A stretch of DNA of 64,000 nucleotides, taken from Sphaerotilus uruguayifluvii (GTDB taxonomy: Bacteria > Pseudomonadota > Gammaproteobacteria > Burkholderiales > Burkholderiaceae_C). Positions 57,164 to 64,000 of this stretch are shown piece after piece. The notes beneath the pieces are model-generated. The model searched no databases. It saw nothing but the letters and a program-made list of their open reading frames with translations, and had not been told where the DNA came from. The DNA lies in the NCBI RefSeq assembly GCF_013294065.1, contig NZ_JABSNM010000021.1:1-64000 (forward strand), in the 5' to 3' direction. Position numbers and translations under genes: made by a program. Numbering within the stretch: the first letter of the stretch is position 1; each line of letters starts with the position of its first letter.

Positions 57164-58747
57164 ATGCTGCCGACGCTGCCTCGTCGCCTGCTGGCCGGCC
57201 TGATGCTGGCGACCGCGCTGGTGCGCCCTGCACCGGCCCAGTCCATCGACACCTCGATGGCCGGCGCGGTGATCGGGGAGCCGGTCGCGATGACGCTGCT
57301 GGTGCGCGCCTTCGACTGGCCGGCCTCGCACCTGCTCGGCGACTGCCTGACGGTGAGGCTGCAGCACGCGGACAGCGGCGAGCCGCTGGCTCCGCTGCAT
57401 CTGGCCCTGGTCGCGACCGGCCAGGACAACCAGGTGCAGGTGCGCATCAGCAGCGACGAGATCGTGCGCGAGCCGGTGCTACAGGGCCGCATCGAGCTGC
57501 TCTGCGGCGCGCGCTACGGCCGCGAGTTCACCGTGCTGGCCGACCCGCCGCGCGCCCGCGCCGGCCTGCGCCACGCCCCACCGACGCCCCGCTCCGCCCG
57601 GATCGCACCCCCTCGGCACGATCCCGCAGGCGCGCCCCTGGCGCCGGCGCGCGAGCCGGCCGTGACCGCGGCACGGCCCTCGCCGATCACGCGCTCGGCC
57701 GACGACGACGAGGCCCGCGTGCTGCGCATCGCCGCGGCTGTCGCAGCGATGCTGCCCGCCGCCCGCGAACGCCCGGAGGACGAGCGGCTGCGGCCCGCCT
57801 GGATGGCCGGATGGAACGAGGAACAGCAGCAGACCCGCGCCACGCTGGCTGCGCTGCAGGCGCGCATCGAGCGCAGCGAGCGCACCACCTGGCATGACGC
57901 GGTCCTGGTCGGCTCGACGCTGGCCGGGCTGGCGGTCGGACTGCTGCTGGTGCGGCTGATCACCGAGGTGCTGCTGCCGCGCTGGAGCACCGGCCCCGAT
58001 CCGGCACGGTCCGCCCGGTCGCGCCGACGCCGACGGACACGGGAGGTCGCGACGACGCGCGAGGCACCTGACCCGCTCGGCATCATGGAGCCGATCCTGC
58101 CGGACTTCACGCCCTCGCCGGAACGGATGGCCGATCCGACGTCCGAGGCCCTGCGTGCCACGCCGGATCAGGCCGCCCACCAGGCCGCCAGCCCGCCCGC
58201 ACCGGCGGCGCCGGCCGGCGACGAGGACCGTGTCAGCTGGCGCGACAGCAACTTCGGCAGCCCGGACCTGGGCTGTCTGGCCAGCCGGGACCTGCTGGGC
58301 GAACTGGAGACGCAGGGCGACGACTGTCCGCTCGGCTGCGTGGTCATTCTCGAGCAGCGCCTGCTCGAGGGCCCGGGGCGCTGCCCAAGGCTGCTGCTGC
58401 GGCTGCTGGCGCTGTACCGACAGCTGGAGCAGCCCTGGAACCACGAGCGCGTCGCCGCCCAGCTGGAGGCGCTCTACAACGTGCGGGTGCCGCCGATGGA
58501 CGGCGCCGTGCAGGCCGGTGGCGGGCGCTCGCTCGAGGAGCAGCCGGAAACGCTGGAGCGCGTCACCGCGGCGTGGTCACACGAGGACCAGGCCGGACCG
58601 GCCGTGGAAACGCTGCTGCTGAGGCCGACCGCGGTCGAGGAGCTCGACCTTCCGGCCTTCGAGGAGCTGCTGATGCTGCACGAGCTGCTGCTGCGCCGCG
58701 GCAGCGTGTCGCAGCATCGGGCGGCCGCCTGGGAGCTTGCGGCCTGA
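57164..58747 (+). CDS. FimV-like membrane protein
   Basis: 527 residues, with GGAGG 7 nt before the ATG at 57164. Signal peptide (1-25, ending PAPAQ), then a 90-residue beta-rich periplasmic part with AGAVIGEPVAMTLLV and two cysteines (GDCLTVRL, ELLCGARYG), reminiscent of the FimV N-terminal region. A linker with a coiled stretch (QQQTRATLAALQARIERSE) follows, then one TM helix (about 245-268, VGSTLAGLAVGLLLVRLITEV). The cytoplasmic half contains a helical part LLLRLLALYRQLEQPWNHERVAAQLEALYNV like the FimV C-terminal TPR-like domain. The overall layout fits FimV/TspA-like proteins of pilus and polarity systems, but sequence identity cannot be confirmed by eye. Confidence 0.6.
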   Translation: MLPTLPRRLLAGLMLATALVRPAPAQSIDTSMAGAVIGEPVAMTLLVRAFDWPASHLLGDCLTVRLQHADSGEPLAPLHLALVATGQDNQVQVRISSDEIVREPVLQGRIELLCGARYGREFTVLADPPRARAGLRHAPPTPRSARIAPPRHDPAGAPLAPAREPAVTAARPSPITRSADDDEARVLRIAAAVAAMLPAARERPEDERLRPAWMAGWNEEQQQTRATLAALQARIERSERTTWHDAVLVGSTLAGLAVGLLLVRLITEVLLPRWSTGPDPARSARSRRRRRTREVATTREAPDPLGIMEPILPDFTPSPERMADPTSEALRATPDQAAHQAASPPAPAAPAGDEDRVSWRDSNFGSPDLGCLASRDLLGELETQGDDCPLGCVVILEQRLLEGPGRCPRLLLRLLALYRQLEQPWNHERVAAQLEALYNVRVPPMDGAVQAGGGRSLEEQPETLERVTAAWSHEDQAGPAVETLLLRPTAVEELDLPAFEELLMLHELLLRRGSVSQHRAAAWELAA

Positions 58748-58754
58748 CCCGGGC

Positions 58755-59978
58755 TCAGGCGCGCACCGAGCGCAGCGTGCGGGCGAAGTCCTGCAGTGCG
58801 ACGATGCCGCTGGCCTCGGCGCGCTGGCACCAGGCCTGCAGGTCGTTGACCAGCTGCTCGCCCGACACGTTGGTGCGGGTCCAGAGCTGACGCAGCTCCT
58901 CGCGCATCGTCACCAGCTTCGCCAGTGCCGGGCTCTGGTCGCAGGCCTGCGCGACGCTGGCCTTGAATTCGGCCGGGATCTTCTGCTCGTCGCGGTGCAG
59001 CCAGCGCTGCGCCAGGCGCATCTGCGCCCAGCGCTCGGTATTCTGAGCGCCCTGCTGCTTCAGCCGCTCGAGCTCCTCGTTGCAGGCGCGACGCAGGCCG
59101 TTGGCGTACTGCGCCATCATCTCGTAGCGGTTGGCGATCAGCGCCTCCAGCGTCTGGCTGTCGGCCACCGCCTTCATCTCGCCCAGCTTGAGCTGCGGCG
59201 CGGTCTTGCGCACCTTGGCCTGGCCAAGCATTTCCAGCAGGCGGATGTAGCCCCAGCCGATGTCGAACTCGAAGGGCTTGACCGACAGCTTGGCCGAGGT
59301 CGGGAAGGTGTGGTGGTTGTTGTGCAGTTCCTCGCCGCCGATCCAGAGGCCCCAGGGCGAGATGTTGGTCGAGGCGTCGGCCGCCTCGAAGTTGCGGTAT
59401 CCCCAGTGGTGACCCAGGCCGTTGATGATGCCGGCCGCATGGATCGGGCTCCACAGCATCTGCACCGCCCAGACCGTCAGGCCGAGCGCACCGAACAGCG
59501 CCACGTCGATGATCAGCATCAGCGACACGCCCAGCGCCGAACGGCCGGTGTAGAGATGGCGCTCGACCCAGTCGTCGGGCGTGTTGTGGCCGTACTTCTT
59601 CAGCGTCTCGGGCACCTTGGCCTCGGCGCGATAGAGCTCGCTGCCGCGCAGCAGCACCGTCTTCAGGCCATGCGCGACCGGGCTGTGCGGGTCATCGACC
59701 GTCTCGCACTTGGCGTGGTGCTTGCGATGGACCGCGACCCATTCCTTCGTCACCATGCCGGAGGTCATCCACAGCCAGAAACGGAAGAAATGCGAGGCGA
59801 TCGGCCCGAGGTCCAGCGAGCGATGCGCCTGGCTGCGGTGCAGGAAGACGGTGATCGAGACGATCGTGATGTGGGTCACCACGAGCGTGAACAGCAGCAC
59901 CTGCCACCATGAGGCATGCAGCAGGCCGTGAGCCAGCCAGTCCAGCAGGACTGCCCAGATCGTCGAAAGGTCGGACAT
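58755..59978 (-). CDS. Acyl-CoA/acyl-lipid fatty acid desaturase
   Basis: 407 residues. Membrane di-iron desaturase with histidine boxes HRSQAH (about residues 47-52), HRKHH (about 83-87) and HNNHHTFP (about 220), plus GHHWGYRN; several TM helices lie between. It should place a double bond (delta-9 type) in membrane fatty acids. After the last box the chain goes on for about 170 mostly helical residues, longer than usual for this family. Start at 59978. The gene converges on the FimV-like gene with only 7 bp between the stops. Confidence 0.9.
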   Translation of the reverse strand: MSDLSTIWAVLLDWLAHGLLHASWWQVLLFTLVVTHITIVSITVFLHRSQAHRSLDLGPIASHFFRFWLWMTSGMVTKEWVAVHRKHHAKCETVDDPHSPVAHGLKTVLLRGSELYRAEAKVPETLKKYGHNTPDDWVERHLYTGRSALGVSLMLIIDVALFGALGLTVWAVQMLWSPIHAAGIINGLGHHWGYRNFEAADASTNISPWGLWIGGEELHNNHHTFPTSAKLSVKPFEFDIGWGYIRLLEMLGQAKVRKTAPQLKLGEMKAVADSQTLEALIANRYEMMAQYANGLRRACNEELERLKQQGAQNTERWAQMRLAQRWLHRDEQKIPAEFKASVAQACDQSPALAKLVTMREELRQLWTRTNVSGEQLVNDLQAWCQRAEASGIVALQDFARTLRSVRA

Positions 59979-60217
59979 CGGAGACTTCCAGGAGACGCGG
60001 GGAACGGAGCCTGCGACAGGCATGGGCGCAGGCGGGGGGCGCCAGCGTTCCGGAAGATCCGCGACGAGGAAGTCCGAGGCACAGGCGGGACGTGGATTCT
60101 ATTCGCCCCGTCGTGCGCAGGGACAAGGGCAAGTCCCGAGACGGGACATTGAAGCCCCCGGCATCGCTCCGAATGCGCACACTGCGGCCGGGCCAAGCCC
60201 GGGCCGGCCGCGGCAGT

Positions 60218-61486
60218 TCAGCGCCGGCGCCAGACCGCGGCGAAGAAGCCGTCGGTGCCGTGGCGGTGCGGCCACAGCCGCAGCATGCCGTCGTGGCACA
60301 GCGAGGCGGCCTGCTCGACCTTCTGGCGCTCGAGCACCTCGGCGGCATCAAGCATCTCGAAATCCGGATGAGCCTCGGTGAATGCACGCACGATGGCCTC
60401 GTTCTCGGCCTCGAGCACGCTGCAGGTCGCGTAGACCAGCTGGCCGCCGGACTTCACCAGGCGAGCGGCGCTGTCCAGGATGGACCCCTGCTTGGCGGTC
60501 AGCTCGGCCACCGACTTCTCGCTCTGGCGCCACTTCAGGTCGGGATTGCGGCGCAGCGTGCCCAGGCCGGAGCACGGCGCGTCGACCAGCACCCGGTCGA
60601 TCTTGCCCGCCAGGCGCTTGACGCGGTCGTCGCGCTCGTGGGTGATGCCCGCCGGATAGACGTTCGACAGCCCGCTGCGCGCCAGGCGCGGCTTGAGCGC
60701 CGCCAGCCGGTGCGCCGACACGTCGAAGGCGTAGAGCCGGCCGGTGTTGCGCATCATCGCGCCCAGCGCCAGCGTCTTGCCGCCGGCGCCGGCGCAGAAG
60801 TCCACCACCATCTCGCCGCGCCTGGCCTCGGTCAGCAGCGCCAGCAGCTGGCTGCCCTCGTCCTGCACCTCGACCTCGCCGCGGTTGAAGACCTCGGTGC
60901 GGTTGAGCGCCGGCTTGCCGTCGACGCGCAGGCCCAGCGGCGAGAACGGCGTCGGCTGCGCACGGATGCCCTCGGCGGCCAGCGCCTCCTGCGCGGCCTC
61001 GCGCTTGACCTTGATCGCGTTGACGCGCAGGTCCAGCCCGGCGGGCTGCAGCAGCGCCTCGGCCAGCGCGTCGAACTCCTCGCCGACCTGCGCCTTCAGC
61101 GGCTCGACCAGCCACTCGGGCAGGTTGTGCACCAGCGCGGCGTTGTGGCCCTTGGAGGCCTTCATCGGGTCGAACTGGCGGCAGTTGTCCAGCCAGGTGC
61201 GCTCGCCCTCGGTGATCGCGGCGTTGAGGTAGGCCTCCGAGCCCTGCCAGGCCAGCAGGATCAGCCGGCGCTCGATCGAGCCGTGGCCCGAGCGCGCCAG
61301 GTACTGGTACTTGGCGCGCCGGCGCAGCACCTCGTAGACCGTCTCGGCCAGCGTCTGGCGCTCGCGGGCGCCCAGCGCACGGTTCTGGCGGAAGAAGGAC
61401 GACACCACCGCATCGGCGGGCGTGGTGAAGCGCAGCACCTCGTGCAGCAGCTCGTCGCACAGGGCGAACAGGGCCTTGGGGGTCAT
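60218..61486 (-). CDS. RsmB/NOP2-family rRNA cytosine-C5 methyltransferase
   Basis: 422 residues, with GAGGAG before the ATG at 61486. An N-terminal helical domain is followed by the NOP2/Sun methyltransferase: motif I VVDFCAGAGGKTLAL, DVSAHRLAALKPRLARSGL, motif IV DAPCSGLGTLRRNPDLKW (Cys for release), and motif VI YATCSVLEAENEAIV (nucleophilic Cys). It is RsmB-like, but without a clear NusB domain, so the exact rRNA position is open. It lies 49 bp downstream of purN. Confidence 0.88.
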   Translation of the reverse strand: MTPKALFALCDELLHEVLRFTTPADAVVSSFFRQNRALGARERQTLAETVYEVLRRRAKYQYLARSGHGSIERRLILLAWQGSEAYLNAAITEGERTWLDNCRQFDPMKASKGHNAALVHNLPEWLVEPLKAQVGEEFDALAEALLQPAGLDLRVNAIKVKREAAQEALAAEGIRAQPTPFSPLGLRVDGKPALNRTEVFNRGEVEVQDEGSQLLALLTEARRGEMVVDFCAGAGGKTLALGAMMRNTGRLYAFDVSAHRLAALKPRLARSGLSNVYPAGITHERDDRVKRLAGKIDRVLVDAPCSGLGTLRRNPDLKWRQSEKSVAELTAKQGSILDSAARLVKSGGQLVYATCSVLEAENEAIVRAFTEAHPDFEMLDAAEVLERQKVEQAASLCHDGMLRLWPHRHGTDGFFAAVWRRR

Positions 61487-61535
61487 CGAGGGCTCCTCGG
61501 GAACGGAATCGGAAGATCGGACAGGAAAGGACGGC

Positions 61536-62174
61536 TCAGCGCGGATCGAACAGCCACTGCTCGGCGCCGTCAAGATGGCGCACGACGCCCGACTCATCGA
61601 CCGCGAGGCGGTCCTCGACGAACCAGCGCACCGCGCGCGGGTAGATCACATGCTCGCAGCGCAGGATGCGCTCGGCCAGCGTGTCGGGCGTGTCGCCCTG
61701 GCGCACCGGCACCGCCGCCTGCACGACGATCGGACCATGATCCAGCTCGGGCGTCACGAAATGCACCGTGGCCCCGGCGAACTTGCAGCCCGCCTGCAGC
61801 GCACGCTCGTGCGTGTGCAGCCCGCCGAAGGACGGCAGCAGCGACGGGTGGATGTTCAGCAGCCGGCCGGCGTAGCGCGCGACGAACTCGGGCGTCAGGA
61901 TGCGCATGAAGCCGGCCAGCACCACCAGGTCGGGCTGGTGCCGGTCGATCTCCTCGGCCAGCGCGGCGTCGAAGGCGGCGCGGTCGGCATGCGCGCGGTG
62001 GTCCAGGCCGACCGCGGCGATGCCCTGCGCCCGGGCCCAGGCCAGCCCCCCGGCCTGCGGCCGGTTGCTGATGACGGCGACGACGGAGGCGGGCCAGCCC
62101 TCGGCCATGCAGGCCTTCTGGATGGCCTCCATGTTGGAGCCCCGGCCGGAAATCAGGATCACGATGCGTTTCAT
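61536..62174 (-). CDS. purN: Phosphoribosylglycinamide formyltransferase
   Basis: 212 residues. LISGRGSNMEAI binds the GAR phosphate; catalytic Asn107, His109 (NIHPSLLPSF) and Asp145 (ELDHGPI) are present, as is AGFMRILTPEFV. It transfers a formyl group from 10-formyl-THF to GAR in purine synthesis. Start at 62174 gives the standard N-terminus. Probably in one operon with the RNA methyltransferase gene. Confidence 0.95.
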   Translation of the reverse strand: MKRIVILISGRGSNMEAIQKACMAEGWPASVVAVISNRPQAGGLAWARAQGIAAVGLDHRAHADRAAFDAALAEEIDRHQPDLVVLAGFMRILTPEFVARYAGRLLNIHPSLLPSFGGLHTHERALQAGCKFAGATVHFVTPELDHGPIVVQAAVPVRQGDTPDTLAERILRCEHVIYPRAVRWFVEDRLAVDESGVVRHLDGAEQWLFDPR

Positions 62175-62337
62175 GGGTGCGGGAGTGTAATCGGCGCCCG
62201 GCAGAGGACCCGGCCATTGGTCGCATGACAAGGTCATGGAAACCGGTCACAGTAGCCCCCGCGCCCCCGGCGCAGCGTGAACCTTGTCGCGATTCACGAT
62301 CTTCTTTCTTCGTTTCGATTCCAACAGGAGAACACAG

Positions 62338-62805
62338 ATGGGACTGCTCGACTCTCTGGTCGGCTCGGTGGTGAGCCAGGCGCTCGGTGGCTCGCAGCAG
62401 GGTGGCCAGGCCGCCCTGATCCAGGCACTGATCGGCATGCTGATGAACGGCGGCCTCGGTGGCGGCGGCGCGGCCCAGGCCGGCGCGCCGGCCGGCGGCC
62501 TGGGCGGACTGCTGGAGCAGTTCCAGCGCAGCGGCCTGGGCGACGTGGCCTCTTCCTGGGTGTCGACCGGCCAGAACCTGCCGGTCTCGGCCGAGCAGAT
62601 CGGCCAGGTGCTCGGCCCGGACGTGCTGGGCCAGCTCGCGCGCAGCGCCGGCATGGACAGCGGCGCAGCCGGTGGCGCGCTGGCGCAGATCCTGCCGCAG
62701 GTGGTCGACGCGATGACGCCGGACGGCCGCCTGCCGCAGCAGGGCACCGACCTGGGCGCGATGCTGCCGCAGATCCTCGGCGGCCTGCTCGGCGGCGCGC
62801 GCTGA
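62338..62805 (+). CDS. YidB family (DUF937) protein
   Basis: 155 residues, with AGGAG before the ATG at 62338. It starts MGLLDSLVGSVVSQALGG, has a Gly/Ala-rich segment and the core GGLLEQFQRSGLGDVASSWVSTGQNLPVSAEQIGQVLG, then LARSAGMDSGAAGGALAQILPQVVDAMTPDG, which defines the YidB/DUF937 family. Function is not established; the protein is small, helical and probably cytoplasmic. Single gene, divergent from purN. Confidence 0.88.
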   Translation: MGLLDSLVGSVVSQALGGSQQGGQAALIQALIGMLMNGGLGGGGAAQAGAPAGGLGGLLEQFQRSGLGDVASSWVSTGQNLPVSAEQIGQVLGPDVLGQLARSAGMDSGAAGGALAQILPQVVDAMTPDGRLPQQGTDLGAMLPQILGGLLGGAR

Positions 62806-62821
62806 GCCGCCGCTGAGCCCG

Positions 62822-62850
62822 GCCCGCCCCTGACGATGCCGGGGGCGGGC
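62822..62850 (+). terminator. GC-rich hairpin after the YidB-like gene
   Basis: Perfect 9-bp stem GCCCGCCCC / GGGGCGGGC with an 11-nt loop, 17 bp past the stop. There is no T-run, so it is a weak or Rho-assisted terminator at best. Confidence 0.4.
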
Positions 62851-62874
62851 GTCGGCCGCTATGCTCGCGTGGCC

Positions 62875-63309
62875 ATGGCCGACATCCACATCACCGACAT
62901 CGAGAACGCCATCAACTGGTGGCGCCGGCGCAGCCCCTCGCCCGACGGCGTCGAGCTCGGCGCGCCGCTGCGCGCGCTGGCCGAGGTCTACGCGCGGATG
63001 AGCTACTTCCGCGAGACCGCGCACGACGAGGACACGCTGCCGCCGCCGGCCCGCGAGGCCTGGCTGGCCTGGTACGACAGCACGCCCGACGCGCCCTGCA
63101 TCGCGATCTGCTCGACTGCCCAGGGCGACGCGGTCTGCAAGGGCTGCGGGCGCAGCTTTGAGGAGGTCCGGCACTGGCCGGCGATGAGCCCGGGCGAGAA
63201 GCGCGTCATCTGGCGCCGCATCATCGCCGAGGGCAGCGCCTGGCGCTTCAACCGCTATGCCGACCGAGCGCCGGAGCGTCGTCGCCCAGCATCGGACTCG
63301 GCAGCGTGA
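62875..63309 (+). CDS. DUF3717/DUF1289 domain protein
   Basis: 144 residues. N-terminal ITDIENAINWWRRR fits DUF3717, and the C-terminal part with CIAICSTAQGDAVCKGCGRSFEEVRHW is the DUF1289 motif with its four cysteines (CxxxC...CxGC), probably a small metal-binding unit. Short insert between the two. Function unknown; both domains are common in Betaproteobacteria. Its last 62 bp overlap, on the opposite strand, the 3' end of the sensor kinase gene. Confidence 0.82.
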   Translation: MADIHITDIENAINWWRRRSPSPDGVELGAPLRALAEVYARMSYFRETAHDEDTLPPPAREAWLAWYDSTPDAPCIAICSTAQGDAVCKGCGRSFEEVRHWPAMSPGEKRVIWRRIIAEGSAWRFNRYADRAPERRRPASDSAA

Positions 63310-64000
63310 TGACGAAGCAGGTGCCGCCGCCCTCGCGGCCCTCGCAGCGCACCCTGCCGCCGTGGCGCTCGGCGATCTGGCGCACCAGCGACAGCCCGAG
63401 GCCGACGCCGCCCGCGCGCTCGGCATGGCCGGGCAGGCGGTAGAAGGGCTCGAAGATGCGCTCGCGGAACTCCGCCGGCACGCCGGGGCCGCGATCGCGG
63501 ATGCTGATCTCGATGCGGCCGTCCGGCAGCGTGCCGACGTCGGCCGAGACCTCGTCGCCGCCGTAGCGGCGCGCGTTCTCCAGCAGGTTGCGCAGCGCGC
63601 GGCGCAGCAGCCGCTCCTCGCCGAGCACCTGCACCTCCTCGCCGCCGGCCTCGGCCCCGACCCGCGCGGCCTCCTCGACCAGCAGGCCGAGCAGATCGAC
63701 CAGCTCGGGCTGCATGTCCGAGCGCGCATCGAGCCGGCTGGCCAGCAGCACCTCCTCGACCAGCTCGTCGAGCTCGCGGATGTCGCGGTCGATCTCGCGG
63801 CGCAGTTCCTCGTGCTGGGCCGGATCGGCATGGTCGAACATCGACACGGCCATCTTCAGCCGCGCCAGCGGCGAGCGCAGCTCATGGCTGGCGTTGGCCA
63901 GCAGCGAGCGGTTCGAACGCACCAGGTCCTCGATGCGCTGCGCCGCCTGGTTGAAGCTCGCGGCCACGGCAGCGACCTCGTCGCGCCCGCGGGCATCGAC
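63248..64000 (-). CDS. Sensor histidine kinase, C-terminal part (cut by window end)
   Basis: 251 residues visible; the frame stays open to the window edge, so the N-terminus lies outside. Visible parts: end of a HAMP domain (RGRDEVAAVAASFNQAAQRI), HisKA with NASHELRSPLARLKM, N box ENARRYG, G1 RDRGPGVP, F box FEPFYR, G2 GVGLGLSLVRQIAERHGG. It is a classical two-component kinase of EnvZ/CpxA-type architecture. The partner regulator is not in the window. The gene ends inside the DUF1289 gene on the other strand (62-bp convergent overlap). Confidence 0.93.
   Translation of the reverse strand, partial: VDARGRDEVAAVAASFNQAAQRIEDLVRSNRSLLANASHELRSPLARLKMAVSMFDHADPAQHEELRREIDRDIRELDELVEEVLLASRLDARSDMQPELVDLLGLLVEEAARVGAEAGGEEVQVLGEERLLRRALRNLLENARRYGGDEVSADVGTLPDGRIEISIRDRGPGVPAEFRERIFEPFYRLPGHAERAGGVGLGLSLVRQIAERHGGRVRCEGREGGGTCFVITLPSPMLGDDAPALGRHSG

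Overview
The window is very GC-rich, gene-dense bacterial chromosome. It looks like a member of the Burkholderiales (Betaproteobacteria), probably near the Rubrivivax/Leptothrix/Roseateles group. The reasons are the gene content (hemC-hemD-hemX-hemY, argF-argD beside a DUF3579 gene, a DUF3717/DUF1289 protein, a 955-residue ppc, rpmB-rpmG), the strong GC bias at third codon positions and the many ATGA/GTGA start-stop overlaps. The genus is inferred, not proven.

Layout. 1-9 kb: the tail of a probable IS5-type transposase, a small membrane protein, a hybrid histidine kinase translationally coupled to a Tat-exported molybdopterin-fold protein without cysteine, ppnP, a stand-alone acyl-CoA synthetase, and a metallophosphoesterase followed by a Ser/Thr kinase fused to a universal stress domain. 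9.2-27.6 kb: the most notable region, a complete-looking aryl polyene (xanthomonadin-like) pigment locus. A plus-strand operon encodes a flavin-dependent halogenase-like enzyme, an XanB2/Hyg5-type chorismatase, a MipA/OmpV porin-like protein, an acyltransferase, a GT2 glycosyltransferase and a lipoprotein. Facing it is a 13-gene, 11.5 kb minus-strand operon: ACP, membrane protein, acyl-AMP ligase, FabA/Z-like dehydratase, LpxL-like acyltransferase, LolA-like protein, MMPL exporter, NodB-fold deacetylase, methyltransferase, ketosynthase, chain-length-factor-like protein, second dehydratase and ketoreductase. A second methyltransferase diverges from its head.

27.7-34.4 kb: argF-argD, a DUF3579 gene, a membrane hydrolase / cytochrome P450 / small membrane protein trio, and two identical tRNA-Arg(ACG) genes with a clear promoter and intrinsic terminator. 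34.5-49.3 kb: the hemCDXY operon, divergent ppc, a secreted HAF-repeat/PKD protein with a terminator-like hairpin inside its first codons, a BamE-like lipoprotein, a histone-deacetylase-family enzyme and the livHMGF branched-chain amino acid ABC transporter genes. 49.5-64 kb: ftsK-lolA-rarA, a Crp/Fnr regulator, trxB, rpmB-rpmG, a FimV-like protein, a fatty-acid desaturase, an RsmB-like RNA methyltransferase, purN, a YidB-like protein, a DUF1289 protein and the 3' part of a second sensor kinase cut by the window edge.

How it works together. In the pigment locus the chorismatase would supply a hydroxybenzoate starter, the ligase would load it on the ACP, the KS/CLF pair with ketoreductase and dehydratases would build the conjugated polyene, halogenase and methyltransferases would decorate the aryl head, and the acyltransferases, LolA-like protein and MMPL pump would attach and move the product to the outer membrane. 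The rest is mainly housekeeping: haem and arginine synthesis, anaplerosis, amino acid uptake, division and lipoprotein sorting, ribosomal proteins and purine synthesis.
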